Assembly: GCA_023079485.1 (NCBI GenBank)
Contig: CM041084.1
Location: 66,311,709 to 66,375,708 of the forward strand
Direction: 5' to 3'
DNA: 64,000 nucleotides
DNA from: Archilochus colubris
Lineage: Eukaryota > Chordata > Aves > Apodiformes > Trochilidae
Both the position numbers and the translations under genes were made by a program. Of the stretch, positions 23,971-36,300 are shown in pieces. Numbering within the stretch: the stretch's first letter is position 1; each line of letters begins with the position of its first letter. A model generated the notes under the pieces. The model made no database searches. It was not told the DNA's origin and saw only the letters and a program-made list of their open reading frames with translations.

Positions 23971-26900
23971 CACTACTAGTTTGTGTATCTTCTGGACCCA
24001 GCTGCTGGGAAGAAGTTTTTGCCCTCCATTAGTTGTCATTGAGCCTTCTCTGCAAGTTACAGCTCTGAGATTTACTGGCAGAGCTCTTCAGTCAAAATAT
24101 CTGCCTGTACATCTGACTATGAAAAAGGGCATCTCTCCATAGCCTGAGGTTCTTGGCTTGAGGCAAACCATATTAAGTACAACAAGAGCAAGGAGACCTC
24201 AATTGATGTGGACTTTCAAGAGTTTGGGAATCTAAAATTAAAGGAACAGGTTCTTAGGATTTTACAAATTTAGAATTTAAGCTTCTCCACTATTTGAATT
24301 CATAAATACGAGCACCAGTAATCATGCCATCATTAAGATACATTCACACACATTCACATACAACTTTTTCTCTTTCTCATGCCAATTTCTAGTCAGATAT
24401 GCCAGCTGGGTCCACTTGTTTCCATGAGAAATGCACTTCTTTGTGTAAAGAATTTACACAATCTTTGATGTAGACACAGTAAACCTGTCACTAGTTCAGC
24501 ATGTAAAGCACAGCTTCAGGAGTGCTGCAACATCATGGAAAATGTGGATATTAAATGTGTGTATTCCAAATGTAGATATTAAATACCATGTAGTGAGAAC
24601 TCTGTGTGGATGTTGGTGAGAGAGGAAAGGGAAAGTAAGGCACATCCTAATACATAAGGTGATGTCTGTTCCTTAAGGTTGTACAAATGGCTTGACATTT
24701 GTCTTTGGCAAAACTTTGCTTTATATGTGCTCTGGGTGTTGTGTCACTTGGCCAGGTCTCAACCTTAACTCTAGCGTGGCTACATTTCAGCAACGTGGTG
24801 TGGAAATATGGTGAATTATTGTTTATATGGCAGCAGTATGCAGAGGCTTAAGTGAGGGCTGTAACGCACTGTGGCAGGCACAGAGCAAAGGTGTTGTGGG
24901 AGGCAGTCTCATTCTGAGCATCTCATGGTCTAAAACCACCAGCGAAAGACAAGGAAGGGATAGAGAAACAGCTGAAAAAATTATTCCAGTATCACACAGC
25001 ACGGAAACAAGGCAGCAGAGATTCCTGCTAATGGGTGGTGGCTGTTTTCATGCCTCCCTAGCAGGGAGTATTGTGTCCCTTTATGCTGCAGAAGGTTACT
25101 TTTGGATCACATCTATTCACGGGGCTTTTGCAGGGCAGCTCTTGTGGCTTTTCCTGCTGTGACAGTTTTTAGAGTGCTTCATGTCATACATGACTGCTGT
25201 GTCCTACTGCCACAGTGACCAATGCCTTAGTCTGAAAAAAGGTGCATGTGCCTACGCAGAGCCTTCCTAGGGCAAAGTCCAGCCTTTGAGTTTCAAACTA
25301 CTTGTACACAGCAGATCATTGGGATTTCTGAGCCTTAAGCACCAGAACTCCTAATGCTCTCTAGCATCCACCATATGCTTCAGGCTAAAAGGTGCTGAGG
25401 AAACAAGATATCATGCTGTTAATAGAGACAGTTTTCCAAGGGAGCTGTGCATGAGAAGTCATTTTTGTTCTTTGATGTTTTCCTAACTCACAAATATATC
25501 CAACATTCTCCGCAGCACAATAGATTTCATCCAGGCTGCTAATGCTTCTTTCTATTCATCTCCTTAATAGGAGTGTGGGAGCAGTGACTGGCCACCTCCC
25601 TGCAATGTCACAATCATTCCTGAGCCTTCTGAGTGACTAGGCTGGTAGGAAATGACGACTGCTGACGAGATTAGCACTGTGATCTTTGCAGTGTAAAAAA
25701 AAAAACCAAAACCTAGGACCAACTCATTCTTCAAGCTCCTCAGTGACTAACAGGTGGTTTATCATCCTTTCAATTAGAAAGCATTTATCAGCAATCTTTG
25801 CTAGCTCCCTGCATGAATTGACCTGTCATTCATTGTCTCAGCCCTGGGAACTGGTAATTCAGCTTAGCAATCCACCTCAGCAGCTCTGATTGAGATATGT
25901 GGTGTTTCCATGTGAGTAGGCAGATACTTGGGGTTTTCCTCCCCAAACTTTGGGTTTTCCTTCCCAGAAGGAAAGGGTTGTGAGAAAAGTGAGTGAAGGG
26001 TCCCAGCAGATGCCTGTTTGTGTCAGGTAACTGCAACCTGCCCTAAGCCTTGCAAGCAGAGCACAGTGAGTGACACGGAGCAGCTCCATCACGGCTGGGT
26101 GTGTGCTGCAGAGGGGTGGCAATGACTGTCTGTGGTTCTGAAACTAGAGCAGCTTTACTTGGGGTTGGTTGACATAAGCTGAGACAAAGGCACGGTGCTC
26201 TCTACCCAAGTACCTGCTTCATCCCCAAACTTTCCACATTCTCTGCTTTTGGGGCTGTAAGGGAGATCTGCACTTCATTCGTGATGTTCAGGTGTCTCAA
26301 CCTTCAAGTTTAGGCATGGATATGAAGCTCTGAAGTCCAGGTACCTCTTTGTGTTGAGCAGGCAATTGCAATGAAGCATATTACGTGCGTGATGAAATCT
26401 GGGGATCAAATACAGTGACACAGGTCCTATGTCCTCTCTGGTACATTTCTCCTCAATGCCAGCAGAGGACATGTTTTATTGATGGTGTAAACAACAATGA
26501 CAAAAAAGTAAGCTGGGCTCCTGCTGAAGGGAGTTATTTAAGGAGTTAGACCCTATGGAAAAGTGCCTGAACTGCAGCATTACCCCATGATTTGCTGTGT
26601 TGAGGGTAATGCTGGCAATGGCACAGGTATTGCCAATGTTGAGGCTGCATGCTTGTTGTTATCTCTTGGTCTGTCCAGGTATTTTTATATTTTTTTTTAA
26701 GATGAGAGGAAACTTGCAAATCACTTACACTGTGACCATGCTTCTAATAAAGGAGCTTTCCCCCTCCTTGTCTAAATCCTTGATTCACACTAATTGATAG
26801 AGGTTGATTTTCAGTAGCTAGCCCCCTGGGTTTTTTTAAGCAGACTTTCTCTGAAAAAACAGACATTTAAAATAAAAACCTACTCAACCTTCTTCACAGT

Positions 26901-28599
26901 TGCCACAGGGTACAGAAATGCCAATATCACCACTACCTACCCCAAAATCAGGTTCAGGTTGCCTGGTTTGGGGATTTGGAGGAAACATGCAATTTGCAGA
27001 GTTCACTGAACCTCACAGAAGATTTGTATTTGAATTTGGAGCTGTCCCGAAACATTTCTTACCGTTTCTGAAATATTCTTTACTCTGTTTTACCACAGGA
27101 AACATCCTGGGGGGATTTTTCTGCTTCTTCTGTTTCCTCCCTTTTGCTACATCAGGCTTGTCTCTGTGCTGTCTTAAGGAGACCACCTACAATTTAAAGA
27201 AATAAAGACCTTGGTGAAAAAATACAGTCAAACCTGATATTTCAGGGTCAGTTCCCCACAATATTTATCTAATTGTCTGAGCTTATCTAACCACAGAGGA
27301 AAAAAAAAAAAAAGCATTATCATGTGGTGGCCGGGAGGGTAACCTCTGTTAAAAAACAACAACAAAAACAAAACCCAGCAACCTAAAAGTGATGGGAACA
27401 GTGCCAAGTAGGAAGAAAAGAAAAGACTCTAATATTCATGAGGTATAGCAAATAATAGCACTGGGAGATAGTACTGCTTACAGAGTGTATGCTCGGTGAG
27501 GATAAGGCAGCAGACATACTTCTTTAATTTTGGAACAGAGAGAAAGGGCTGTGCCTGATACAAATTATTTAAGAGGTTTCGCTGTGTTTTTAAGGGGCAA
27601 CAGTGGTTCTGGACATGGAAAAGGATGGAGCTTGGGCAACAAAATACTCTGTCTTCACTGAAACCACACAGAGGCTCCTTACAGCCTCCTGCTCCTTGAC
27701 AATCACATGCATTAACTTCAGACTCCCCGCAAAAAAAGATAAGGGAAGAAAGCCTTACAGTTTGGAGCAAAGGCCTCCTTCCCTAAGCAGGAACATAAAT
27801 TACAAGGTATCTGTTTCAGATCCCTTTCAATGTATGGTTCCTATAAGAGCTCCAGAGTAAAATAATCCTCTGGAGATCAGAAGCAGCATGTTATTGGCAG
27901 AAACTCATAGGTTACATTTAGTGGTGTCTGGGGTGCCTTCATGCTGAAGTGTTAGTATCAGCTAGAGAGCACATAATCTTTCTCCGGAGTCTTACCATGT
28001 ATTCATTGTGCAGGCAACAGAATATTTGTATGTATTTAATTAGACAAAAGATTATGCTTGAAACCCACAAAAGCAAGGCAGTAAGCAGGGAGGATGAAAA
28101 TTCAAATAGTCCTTAAATTGGTCTTTTACCTAATCATATCACTGACTGTCTGGGAACCCCCAAGCCTCAGTGTGAAAGATACTGTAAAAACATTTAAATA
28201 TAAAGCCATAGTTGAATCTGCTACAGCTAGAGCAAAAAACTAGATCTCTGTTACACTTAATGATTCTTCCTGATTTACACCAGCTCATGTGAAAATGGAA
28301 TTGTGTACAGTTTTTGTCTGCTCAGCCCCCCCAGTCAAATTATCTATAAAGTTTGAGGTGTGGACAAATACCTCCTGCTGTTTGTAAAAGCAGTTTCATT
28401 TCTGCTTTGGAAATTTCTCATTTACATTTTCCCATGACAGAATGGTAATAGGTAAAGTTCTCAAGGATTTGCATTAAAGTTAGGTTAATAGCTTAAATAG
28501 GGGGTTATATTTAAATGTAAACCATAAAGGCTTCATCCTTGATAATAATGCCGTTGGTTTATCTTCTCATCTGAAGCTCCTTATTTTTTTATTTACTTT
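23971..28599. other. Unique non-coding sequence, no gene recognised
   Basis: Long stop-dense unique sequence. Noted inside: a 21-bp palindrome at 24,441-24,461; two imperfect copies of ATGTGGATATTAAAT around 24,541-24,584; a roughly 20-bp imperfect tandem duplication at 25,928-25,967 (TGGGTTTTCC core); and an A14 run at 27,300-27,313. A segment near 24,985-25,020 has a faint MIR-like TCACACAGCA word that I could not extend. No coding exon was recognised. Confidence 0.55.
24441..24461. repeat. 9-bp inverted repeat, 3-nt spacer
   Basis: TTGTGTAAA (24,441-24,449) and TTTACACAA (24,453-24,461) are exact reverse complements around GAA. The half-site contains GTAAA, a core shared by forkhead-type sites. 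It may be a dimeric factor-binding palindrome or chance. Confidence 0.7.
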
Positions 28600-28621
28600 T
28601 GTGTGTGTGTGTGTGTGTGTG
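28600..28621 (+). repeat. (TG)n microsatellite
   Basis: About 10-11 uninterrupted GT dinucleotides follow a T-rich stretch. It is a plausible polymorphic marker, with no gene-related role visible. Confidence 0.95.
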
Positions 28622-29056
28622 GTAAGATAACTAGATATTGCAGGTGCTTTCTGAAATCTAAAGGTGACATAACAGTTATATAAAGTTGCAGCAGCTAAGT
28701 TTTTACCACAGAGCCTGTGGCTAAAGAAGAGATCTGGGATTTGGGAGAATGGAGGCACCATTTGTGCCTCTTCCAGTTCACTTTCTGCTTAGCTCTGGGC
28801 CACCTCTTTCAGCTGAGATTTTTGTGAGTGGTCACTCTAGACCTGAAGCCCATTGGTGTGCCATTATGCTTTTTAAAAAGCATTGCTGAGTATCAATAGC
28901 CTGAAAAGAGACAGTGTCTCTCCAGCCTGGTGATACCAACCCCTCAGTCAGGCATCTCCAGGCTCCCAGGGGAGCCTTGTGGCCCAAACATCCTCTGGGT
29001 CAGCCCAGCTTCATGCAGCTTTGGCTCTGCTTCTCCTTCATCAAGTTGTGTAATTC
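28622..29056. other. Unique non-coding sequence
   Basis: No gene or transposon was recognised. Short frames at 28,914-29,241 have no recognisable domain. Confidence 0.55.
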
Positions 29057-29100
29057 ATCTCAGAGACATTTTGGTTGGAAAGGACCTCTGGAGGGACACC
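29057..29100 (-). mobile_element. Possible CR1 3'-end scrap
   Basis: ACATTTTGGTTGGAAAGGAC followed by CTCTGGAGG resembles the reverse-complemented CR1 3' UTR (consensus-like 'attttggttggaaaagacctctgag'). Only about 40 bp can be matched and the octamer tail is absent, so this is a weak call. Confidence 0.4.
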
Positions 29101-29301
29101 TTTAGAATAGGACCATCTTCCAAGTTAGATCAACTTTTGCCCTGGCCTGGACATGGGCTTTCCCAAAGGGATGGCCTGTGGTATGTGCAAAGAAAGTGCA
29201 AGATTGAAAGGGAAAAAAAAAGAAACCATGAAGTGAGCTGAAAATCCAGCTCCTGGAATTAGAAGAGTTAAGGGGATTCTGTCCTGCCTTAACAGAGTTT
29301 G

Positions 29302-29347
29302 GACAATTAAAACAAGCCATTGCTGACAATTAAAATAAGCCATTGCT
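29302..29347 (+). repeat. Tandem duplication, 2 x 23 bp
   Basis: Two adjacent 23-bp copies, each starting GACAATTAAAA and ending AAGCCATTGCT, differ by one base (C/T at unit position 12). The near identity suggests a fairly recent slippage duplication. It has no recognisable function. Confidence 0.9.
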
Positions 29348-30497
29348 ATCAAAGATTAATCAGCTCAGTTGGGATGAGTGATAACGAACACCCTTCAGTG
29401 GGTTGTGATGCTGCATCCATGGCCTGTCTTTTGGAGGCTGCAGACTTTCCTCAGAGAAGGGTGTCAGCTCGTTATCTCCAAACTGAAAATCTATGAAGGT
29501 TTCATCCTGGAAAAATAGGACACAAGTGAAAGAAGGATAGAAAATAGAGGCCTCTTCGTGCTAAGCCCTATCATACAATATAGCAATTGTTTTATGTCAT
29601 ACATCTAGGCTGGGAGCGTCATGCCATATGCAGTGCATGAATCAAGATACAATCAATTTATTCCTTTAGCAGTTTTTTAAAAACCATCACATGTCTATGT
29701 ATGCAATGTGGGGAATTTGTCATGCAAAGATTTTTTTTTTTTATGTAAACACCCTTAAAAGAGTTTGAAAGCAATCTTATAGAATGCAAGATATTGAGGG
29801 AGTTGTTGCAGGTCTCTGTGTAGAGCATGGGACCAGGGGACACAGCTCCTGACCTGTGGTCACTTGGTCTTGCTATAGGCATTGACTGGAGGAAGCTCCA
29901 CATCCTCCTCCCAGCTCTGCAAGTAAATACAAGGTAAATTTTGACCAGCTGGACAAACCTGTGTCTGCAGAACTATCTGGATACCTGTCTTTGGTACTTT
30001 GGTTCAAGTAAATGTCCTCCTGTGCTGACTTTAATACAGGAGATATGTTCAAGCCAAACATTCTTCTTCCCAACCCCTCTGCATGTCTCATCATTTGGAG
30101 GTGTAGCTCCAAGTTCACCACAGTGTGTATTTTGAAGAACAGCTTGGGTTGTTTTTCTGTTTGTTTGATTGTTTTTTTTTCTGATGGTGGAATAACTAGG
30201 CTGTGGAAAAGGTGTTTAGAGGGCTGGAGCCATTGCAGCGTAGCTGGTCTCTTCCTCCCTGGAGCTGGTGAGATAATGAAGAGGAGGGAGTGAGAACTGC
30301 AGCTGAAATTGTAAGCACAACCTCTGGCCATAAATTTGCTCAACTGGATGTTTTCTCATACCGAAACACTATCTTCTTGGTGGTGTTTATATTCCATGCC
30401 AGCTCTTGCACATTCAAGCAAGCCCATGCTACTGGGACACCCTGTGATCACAGCCAGCCCTCAGTCAGCCCGGGGAACCAGATGTGCACCAGTTCCA
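29348..30497. other. Unique non-coding sequence
   Basis: Contains a T12 run at 29,731-29,742 and a minus-strand frame of about 156 codons (29,873-30,343) with no domain I recognise. No transposon before the CR1 that follows. Confidence 0.55.
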
Positions 30498-30622
30498 TTT
30501 CAGGAAACATTCAAGGTCAGGTTGGATGGGGCTCTGATCTTGATGAAGGTGTCCTTGCTCATTACAGGGGGAGTTGGACTAGATGACCTTCAAAGATCTC
30601 TTTGAACCCAGACCATTCTATT
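30498..30622 (+). mobile_element. CR1 LINE fragment, 3' terminal ~125 bp
   Basis: CATTCAAGGTCAGGTTGGAT, then GGGGCTCTGATC, GGGGGAGTTGGACTAGATGA and a final ACCATTCTATTA match the CR1 3' terminus in + orientation. It retains the end of ORF2 (the codons for the [13 protein letters not shown] tail region, now decayed) and the 3' UTR with one degenerate octamer. Heavily truncated and inactive. Confidence 0.9.
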
Positions 30623-32470
30623 ACTCCCAGGCAGTGACAAACCAAAGCATGAAGAGGTGGAGTACAGAGAGCGTTGTCAGTGCCCTGCCTGTTACAGTCC
30701 TTCTGCACCTTAGGCTCTCAGGCTTCAAGGTTTATTTTCTCTCTTTTAGGAACGGGAGAAAAGAAAGGGTTTAAACAGTCTCTAAGATGGTTATGTAGGG
30801 ACCTGGGTGCACAGCCTGACTTTAAGGAGCCTTGGGCACTCCTCACCAAAGACATCTTTGTGGCTTTGGAGGACGGTGGCCCTGCATTTTTGCAGCACCT
30901 TGGGCTGAATTAACAGAAAACTGCCAGTGGTTCTGGGCAGACTGTTTCAAGTCTTTATGCCATTTATCTGGTACTTAAAGATGGAGGATTTGAAGATACT
31001 TTTAAATTTCTTTTTTCCTGTCAGCTGCTAATCTTGAAGTGGCAGGAGCCTGTGCTCACTGGAAGGTTGCACCAAGTTGTCTTGAGGGGCTTTAAGTTTT
31101 AGTCAGAGTGATGTGGGATGCCCTCGACATCATGCTAGCAAAGCTGAAGTTGAACATTTATTATAAAAAAAAAAAATAAATCCCAGGAACAAGGAAGCAA
31201 AGTGCAAGTTTGCAGCTTCCCATCATGCTCTTTCACTTTGCTTTTCCAGATAGTCATAAGAGCTGAAATAGAAGACAGCCAACTCTCCCATCACCCTTTC
31301 AGGGCTGGTGCCACATGTGAGCGCTGGTGGGACTCTGGGCAGTGGATCTGCTGCTGGATGGGCTAGGTGGATGACTCACAAAAACCACATTTCTGCCCTG
31401 CTGGCAGGCAGCAAAGGAACCAGCAATGCTGCTGGTCCTCGGCAGGGTGCGGTGAGCCTGCCTGAGGCAGCTCTTTGTCCCTTGGTGGGAGGATGAGTAG
31501 GATGTGTAAATCACAGCTGGGTTTTCCACATGGTAACCTGCAGGCCTTTACCTCTGCACAATGTTTCTCAACCAGCACAGAGGGCTGAGAGATTACTTTT
31601 GTGTTCATACTTGTTTTCCCACCCAGGCTGGCTCAGTTCTTCATGAAAGTCAGTGGGCAGCAAGTTTCTTGGGTAACCTCTGCTCGGTGACACAGAATCA
31701 GAGAAAAAACAAACTGAAAAAGATGGGCTTTGCCTTGCTTATCTTTAAGGGCTATGTACAGGTGTGAAGCACCAAAGATAAAAATCTCAGCTAATGCCAT
31801 TAGCAATGGCTAATGCAATTGACTTTATCTTTTCCTCTTAATTTTTTATCTCCACTGTTAACTTGACAGGATGGGACCATATCCCTTCATTATTTTGCAG
31901 GATGCTTCCCAACACCTTTTTTGGGGTGAGGACGTGGCTTCCAATGGGAACCAGGTGTGGCTCAGCCCATGGGACTCATTACCACTTCTGGCATCATTTG
32001 TGTGCCAAAGGATAAGCGAGGAGGCTCTTGCAAGGGGAGATCTCATGGCTTGCAACTGCAAAAATCCCAAAGTAAAACAGCAGAAAACCATTTGCATAAA
32101 TGCAGAAAGTGCTTGGAAATAAACAGTTTGTGGAGGTGCAGACACCCTTTCTGAAACTGGTTTAAAGCCATCAGTAATTCAGTTCTTCATGTGGGCTGAA
32201 CCTTGGGAGATGGATGGCATCCCCTGTGCCATGTGCAGGGGGCACAGGAGATGCCTGGAGCCCTCCAGGGCTTCCTTGTGGTGGTGTGATGTGGTACCCA
32301 CAGCTGTTTGTTCTGGAGGCCAAAAAACCTCCCTTCCTAGGGGCTGGAGCAAAGTTGAGGATGTTGAGCAAGACGTGGGACCAAGCCTGGCATCCCCCAC
32401 CATCCGAGGGCATGGTCAGGTTTGTGCGAGATGTCATCCCGTGTGTGTCTGCCTCGCAACGCTTTTAAAG
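30623..32470. other. Unique non-coding sequence
   Basis: Contains an A12 run at 31,165-31,176 and a cluster of three GCTAATG words at 31,790-31,815 (annotated separately). Overlapping frames on both strands at 31,300-31,600 and 32,170-32,470 show no recognisable protein family. Confidence 0.55.
31790..31815. promoter_or_regulatory. Triple GCTAATG homeodomain-type motif cluster
   Basis: GCTAATG (31,790-31,796), its exact reverse complement CATTAGC (31,798-31,804) and a third copy GCTAATG (31,809-31,815) sit within 26 bp. The first two form a 15-bp palindrome with one central base and the last two another with a 4-nt spacer. TAAT is the homeodomain core. Alternating orientation with short spacing suggests a multimeric binding site. 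Function is inferred. Confidence 0.45.
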
Positions 32471-33260
32471 CACTAAAATGTTTTATGATGCTGTCCGAGG
32501 GAAACGAAGTAGTGGCTCCTCGTAACTTGTGTAAATTCCAGATGTGGCAATCCTTTTATCGGAGAAGGGAGCTGTTTATCCCCACGTTCTCCTTGCATTG
32601 AATTAGCTCCCACTTAGGCAGAGCTTGCTGAAAATGTACCTTCCTCGCTACTAAATGGCTGAATAATTGTCCCTCTGCCCCTTGCCGGAGCTGCACATAA
32701 AAAGTGCAATCCAAATTCCTGGGCAAACCAGGCAGGGCCCTGGAGAGCACTTCCCACCCCCCTTCAGGAATTGAATGTCATTCCTAAAGGATAATGCAGG
32801 ATTAGGGCAAGGGGAAAAAGAGTGGCTTAAATAGATCCAAACTGCAGGAAGGTTCAGCAAAATGTGTCCTTCTACCAGCTCCTGGCTCTCTCTCTCTCTC
32901 TCTTTTTTTTTTTTTTTTTCAATTAAAACTTTCCTTTCTTGCAAGGGGAAGGAGGAGAGAGGGCCTCCGGATGGAGAAGCAGGCAGAAGAGGAACAGCAT
33001 TAGCTCTCCAAGAGCCTCCAGCAGCTGGGCAGCCCTGCCCACCACCACACGGCAGCGCACATGGGAAACCCTTCCCAGCTCGTCCTACCCCACCTCCTTC
33101 TCTCCCGGAACACACAGGCGCTAGTTATTAGGGATTAGGTGGAACAGATGCATGTAAGATGCTTATGGCCTTTTCCAGACACAAGGCCACTTTCCAATCA
33201 GCTCAGAGGAAACAGGGTAATTAGATGGAGTCACAGGCAGGGAGCAGGGGCGAATTAGCC
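32471..33260. promoter_or_regulatory. Candidate enhancer-like region
   Basis: Two blocks (32,490-32,850 and 33,120-33,260) show dense short TF-type words without simple repeats. They include a GGATTA bicoid-type core, GGTAATTAGATGG, GCGAATTAGCC, GGCTGAATAATTG, CCAATCAG and CATTCCTAAAGG. The pyrimidine repeat at 32,887-32,919 separates them. The open frames here overlap on opposite strands and look like chance. Texture only; conservation cannot be shown from one sequence. Confidence 0.3.
32887..32919 (+). repeat. (TC)n followed by T17
   Basis: About eight CT dinucleotides run directly into 17 T (32,903-32,919). It is a pure pyrimidine tract on the + strand and probably length-polymorphic. Confidence 0.95.
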
Positions 33261-33350
33261 TGTTACCCAACCAGAGACTCCAAGCCCTCCTCTTTCACCC
33301 CCCACCTCCATTTCCTCCCCCATTCCTCTGCTCACTCTGCCATTTCAAAG

Positions 33351-33394
33351 CTTTTTTTTTTCCTTTCTTTCTTTCTTTCCTTCCTTTTTCCAGG
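33351..33394 (+). repeat. (TTTC)n pyrimidine tract, acceptor-like
   Basis: CTTTTTTTTTTCC leads into three to four CTTT units and CCTTCCTTTTTCCAG. The tract is almost pure pyrimidine for 44 nt and ends in CAG, so it has the form of a strong 3' splice acceptor on the + strand. The following open frame starts at ATG 33,404 (94 codons to 33,688) but matches no family and has no convincing donor. The repeat call is certain; the splicing role is speculative. Confidence 0.85.
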
Positions 33395-36300
33395 AGGCAG
33401 CTGATGCCAGCCGGCTGCTGCCAAACAGGTCAGGGCTCTGCAGCTGAAATTGCCCGTGATACTCAAGCAAGCGATGAATCAGCTGTGTCCTTTAAAAAAA
33501 GGCATCCGCTCTTGGATTTGCTGCTAGGATGTAGTGTCTGTCCCTCCTTGTCCCTCCTTATCCCTCCCCACATCCCCCCGCCCCCGCTGCTGACCGATGA
33601 CAGTGGGTGGGTTGATGAATTTGGGTTAACTCTTCCCCCTCCCCCTCATAAAGCAGCCTCACCTGCTGGTGAAGTTACTGCCCCTTAAGCTAATGCCAGC
33701 AGAGATGTCTCGGGGGAGGAGGAGTGCTGGGCTTCGAAGGGAAAGATGCCTCCCTTTTCATTTGCCTGCCTTTAAAAACATATTAAGGCAGCTCTGGCTT
33801 GAATGCCCTGCAGGCAGAAATTCTGAATGGGGGCAAGCTGGTTTTCACTGCGTGCCTCCCTGCTCCCAAAAAAATCCTTGGCTTTTAGTGTTGTTGGAGA
33901 CCAACTGCTAGAGACTTGGGGCTGATGGTCCTGGGATACTTTGTGCCTTAAGACATGGATGGCACGGGATTTTTCTTTTCCAGCTTCATAAAAAGTTACT
34001 TGGGTGTGCTCACACTTCAGTGCATGTCCATCTCTGGAGAGATTTTGCTGCATAAAGTCCTCCAAACATGGAAAGCCATCTCATCACCACTACACACAGC
34101 ACTGCTGTGACAATGCAATGGTGATAAGGCGCCAGGGGTGGTGATTAAGAAGCTAGCTATTGCATTTATTACCATCTCATCCCACTAACTCTTCCTTGCT
34201 TGTTTAGCTCCTGAGACCTGTCTCTACTGCTGTTTCTGGGACAGCAGTGCTTGTCCGTGAGATGGTTGGTTTTAAAGCCATCAAGATGTTCCTAGGGTGT
34301 TTGAAAGGGGATGTGCTGTGTCACAAAAGCCAGCGTTCCCCATGGAAGGATGTCTTCCAAGTCACCAATCAGTTGGGCAGTAAATGTGTGGAGGAGGATT
34401 ACAGCTGCAGTGGAGCAGAGAGGAACTGATTCCAGTTTCATGGCAAAGAAACGGGCCAGAGCCTGAACTTCTCCAAACGAAGGAGCTGCTTCTCTTCTTT
34501 TTCTTGTCCTGTAGATAATTTTCTGAGATTGACATTAACCTCTTCTCATAAATATGCACAAACACCGAGTGTTGAAATACACCCCAAGAGCTGGATGGAA
34601 AATTTCTGACAATGTTTTGCTGTCAGGAAATGCTGGTTCAGCAAGAGGGAAAGATGTCAACTTCATCAGTTTAAAAAAGGATAGGAAAGAAGCAGGAAAA
34701 AAATGGTACCATTGAAGACGCTTTCCTGAGGGCTTTTTAAAGCAGTGGTTTTTATTTTTCAGTGCTCTTTTTTTATTATTCACTGGCAGTTGGGATGGAC
34801 ACAGCCAGAGCAGAGGCTGCACCATCTTTTTCCCTGTGGTTTTACTCAGCACATGGTAGAAAATAGCTTCTACGTGTCCAGCATATCCTTCCCAGTGCAT
34901 GCAACATTGACTACTTCACTGGTGTGGATGCAGGGAGAGGAACTCTCTCTGATGGCCCCTCTTAAGGGAGACCAAAGTGCAAAGTACTCTCCCTTAAGTA
35001 CAAAATTTTCTTCTGCAGATGCATGCTGAGGTCTGCCCTGGAGCCAGCTTATCTCCTTCACTGACACCCTGCACTCCTGGCTCTGTGGGTACAGCCATCG
35101 GCTCCCCCTGAGTCTCAGCATACTGCTTGTTTATTTACCTCCAGTTTCTCAGGTCCAATAGTTCTAAACCCAGCTTCCAAGCATCCAAGTCCTCACAGGA
35201 GTACAAAAATAAATACCCAGGACATGGGTGCTCTGGAAGAATAAACCTATGTTGCATGGTAAGTATGTGTAGAATCGGTTACTGCTCTGCATTTTTTGCT
35301 GTCTGTTAAATATGTGACATTGAAAAGTCAACAAAGAAAAATATACATGTTGAAATAAAAGCCTAAGCAAAATGAAAGACTCAGTTCTAAAAACAGGCAA
35401 TAAAAAAAAAAATCCCCCCAAATACATGTCTTCACTAGCCATGGTGGTTGTTTGGTTCAGAACCATCCCAATTAGAGTTAAAAACAGACCATCTCACCAT
35501 GCACATTTCAGCATCCAGTGCATAAATAGATTATAACTGTTAGATGGTGATTAAAATGATTGACTAGTCTAACCTATGTTCTGGAGTAGTGCCAGATATC
35601 AGAGCACTGGTTCATGTGCTTCCCCCTCCATGCTGTGGGAAGCCTGGCAGCATGCGGGAGTGGACTTCTCTTACTGGCACTGGGATGTGTGTTCCATTAA
35701 TTCCCCTCTGTCAAGTGGGATGTGGAGAAAAGGAGCACAGTGCTTCCATCCCCATCAGTGGATGAGGCCAGACCTGTGCTGGGCTGTGGGTGCCCAAATG
35801 CTAATGTCTGCTTATTTCCAGGAGGGAAAGCTAGACCACCATTTCTGAGGTTTTCTTTGATATTTCATCTTATGTTGAGGTGAAATGCAAGTGGTGCTTG
35901 CATTTAATTCTCCTTTTTCTGTGCTGTCCCCTATCCTGGAGGATATGGGAGAGGAGCATCATTTTTATCATAACAAGGATGCATCCTTTGAGACTGTGAC
36001 TCCCCTCAGCTGATATATGGGATGCTGTGACCAGCCTGCTATGTTTTCTCTCTTTCTGTGGGACAAAAGAAATGGTACCACAGTGCTAACATGTGACAGA
36101 CACCTTCATGACGAACGTGCTGGCAAAATGAACATGTTCTGCAGAGGTTAATAGGAGTTTTGTGGCTGTCATTTATTACCAGGACAAGGACTGCCTACAT
36201 TTGTCCCTATCTCCTATTGCAGTAGAAATGCTTCTCTTGAAAACCTGCTCATCTGCTTTCCCCTAAGCACTCAGCTGCTTTCCCCCTCTTCAGATTTTCT

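Noticed and set aside
24985..25020. TCACACAGCA...GGCAGCAGAGATTCC, a faint MIR-like stretch
   Set aside because: Only one or two short words match and the diagnostic CTCAGTTTCC core is missing.
35144..35259. Possible small exon ending in ATG|GTAAGTATG
   Set aside because: Donor is good but the acceptor is weak, the frame is short and no product is recognised; isolated donors are expected by chance.
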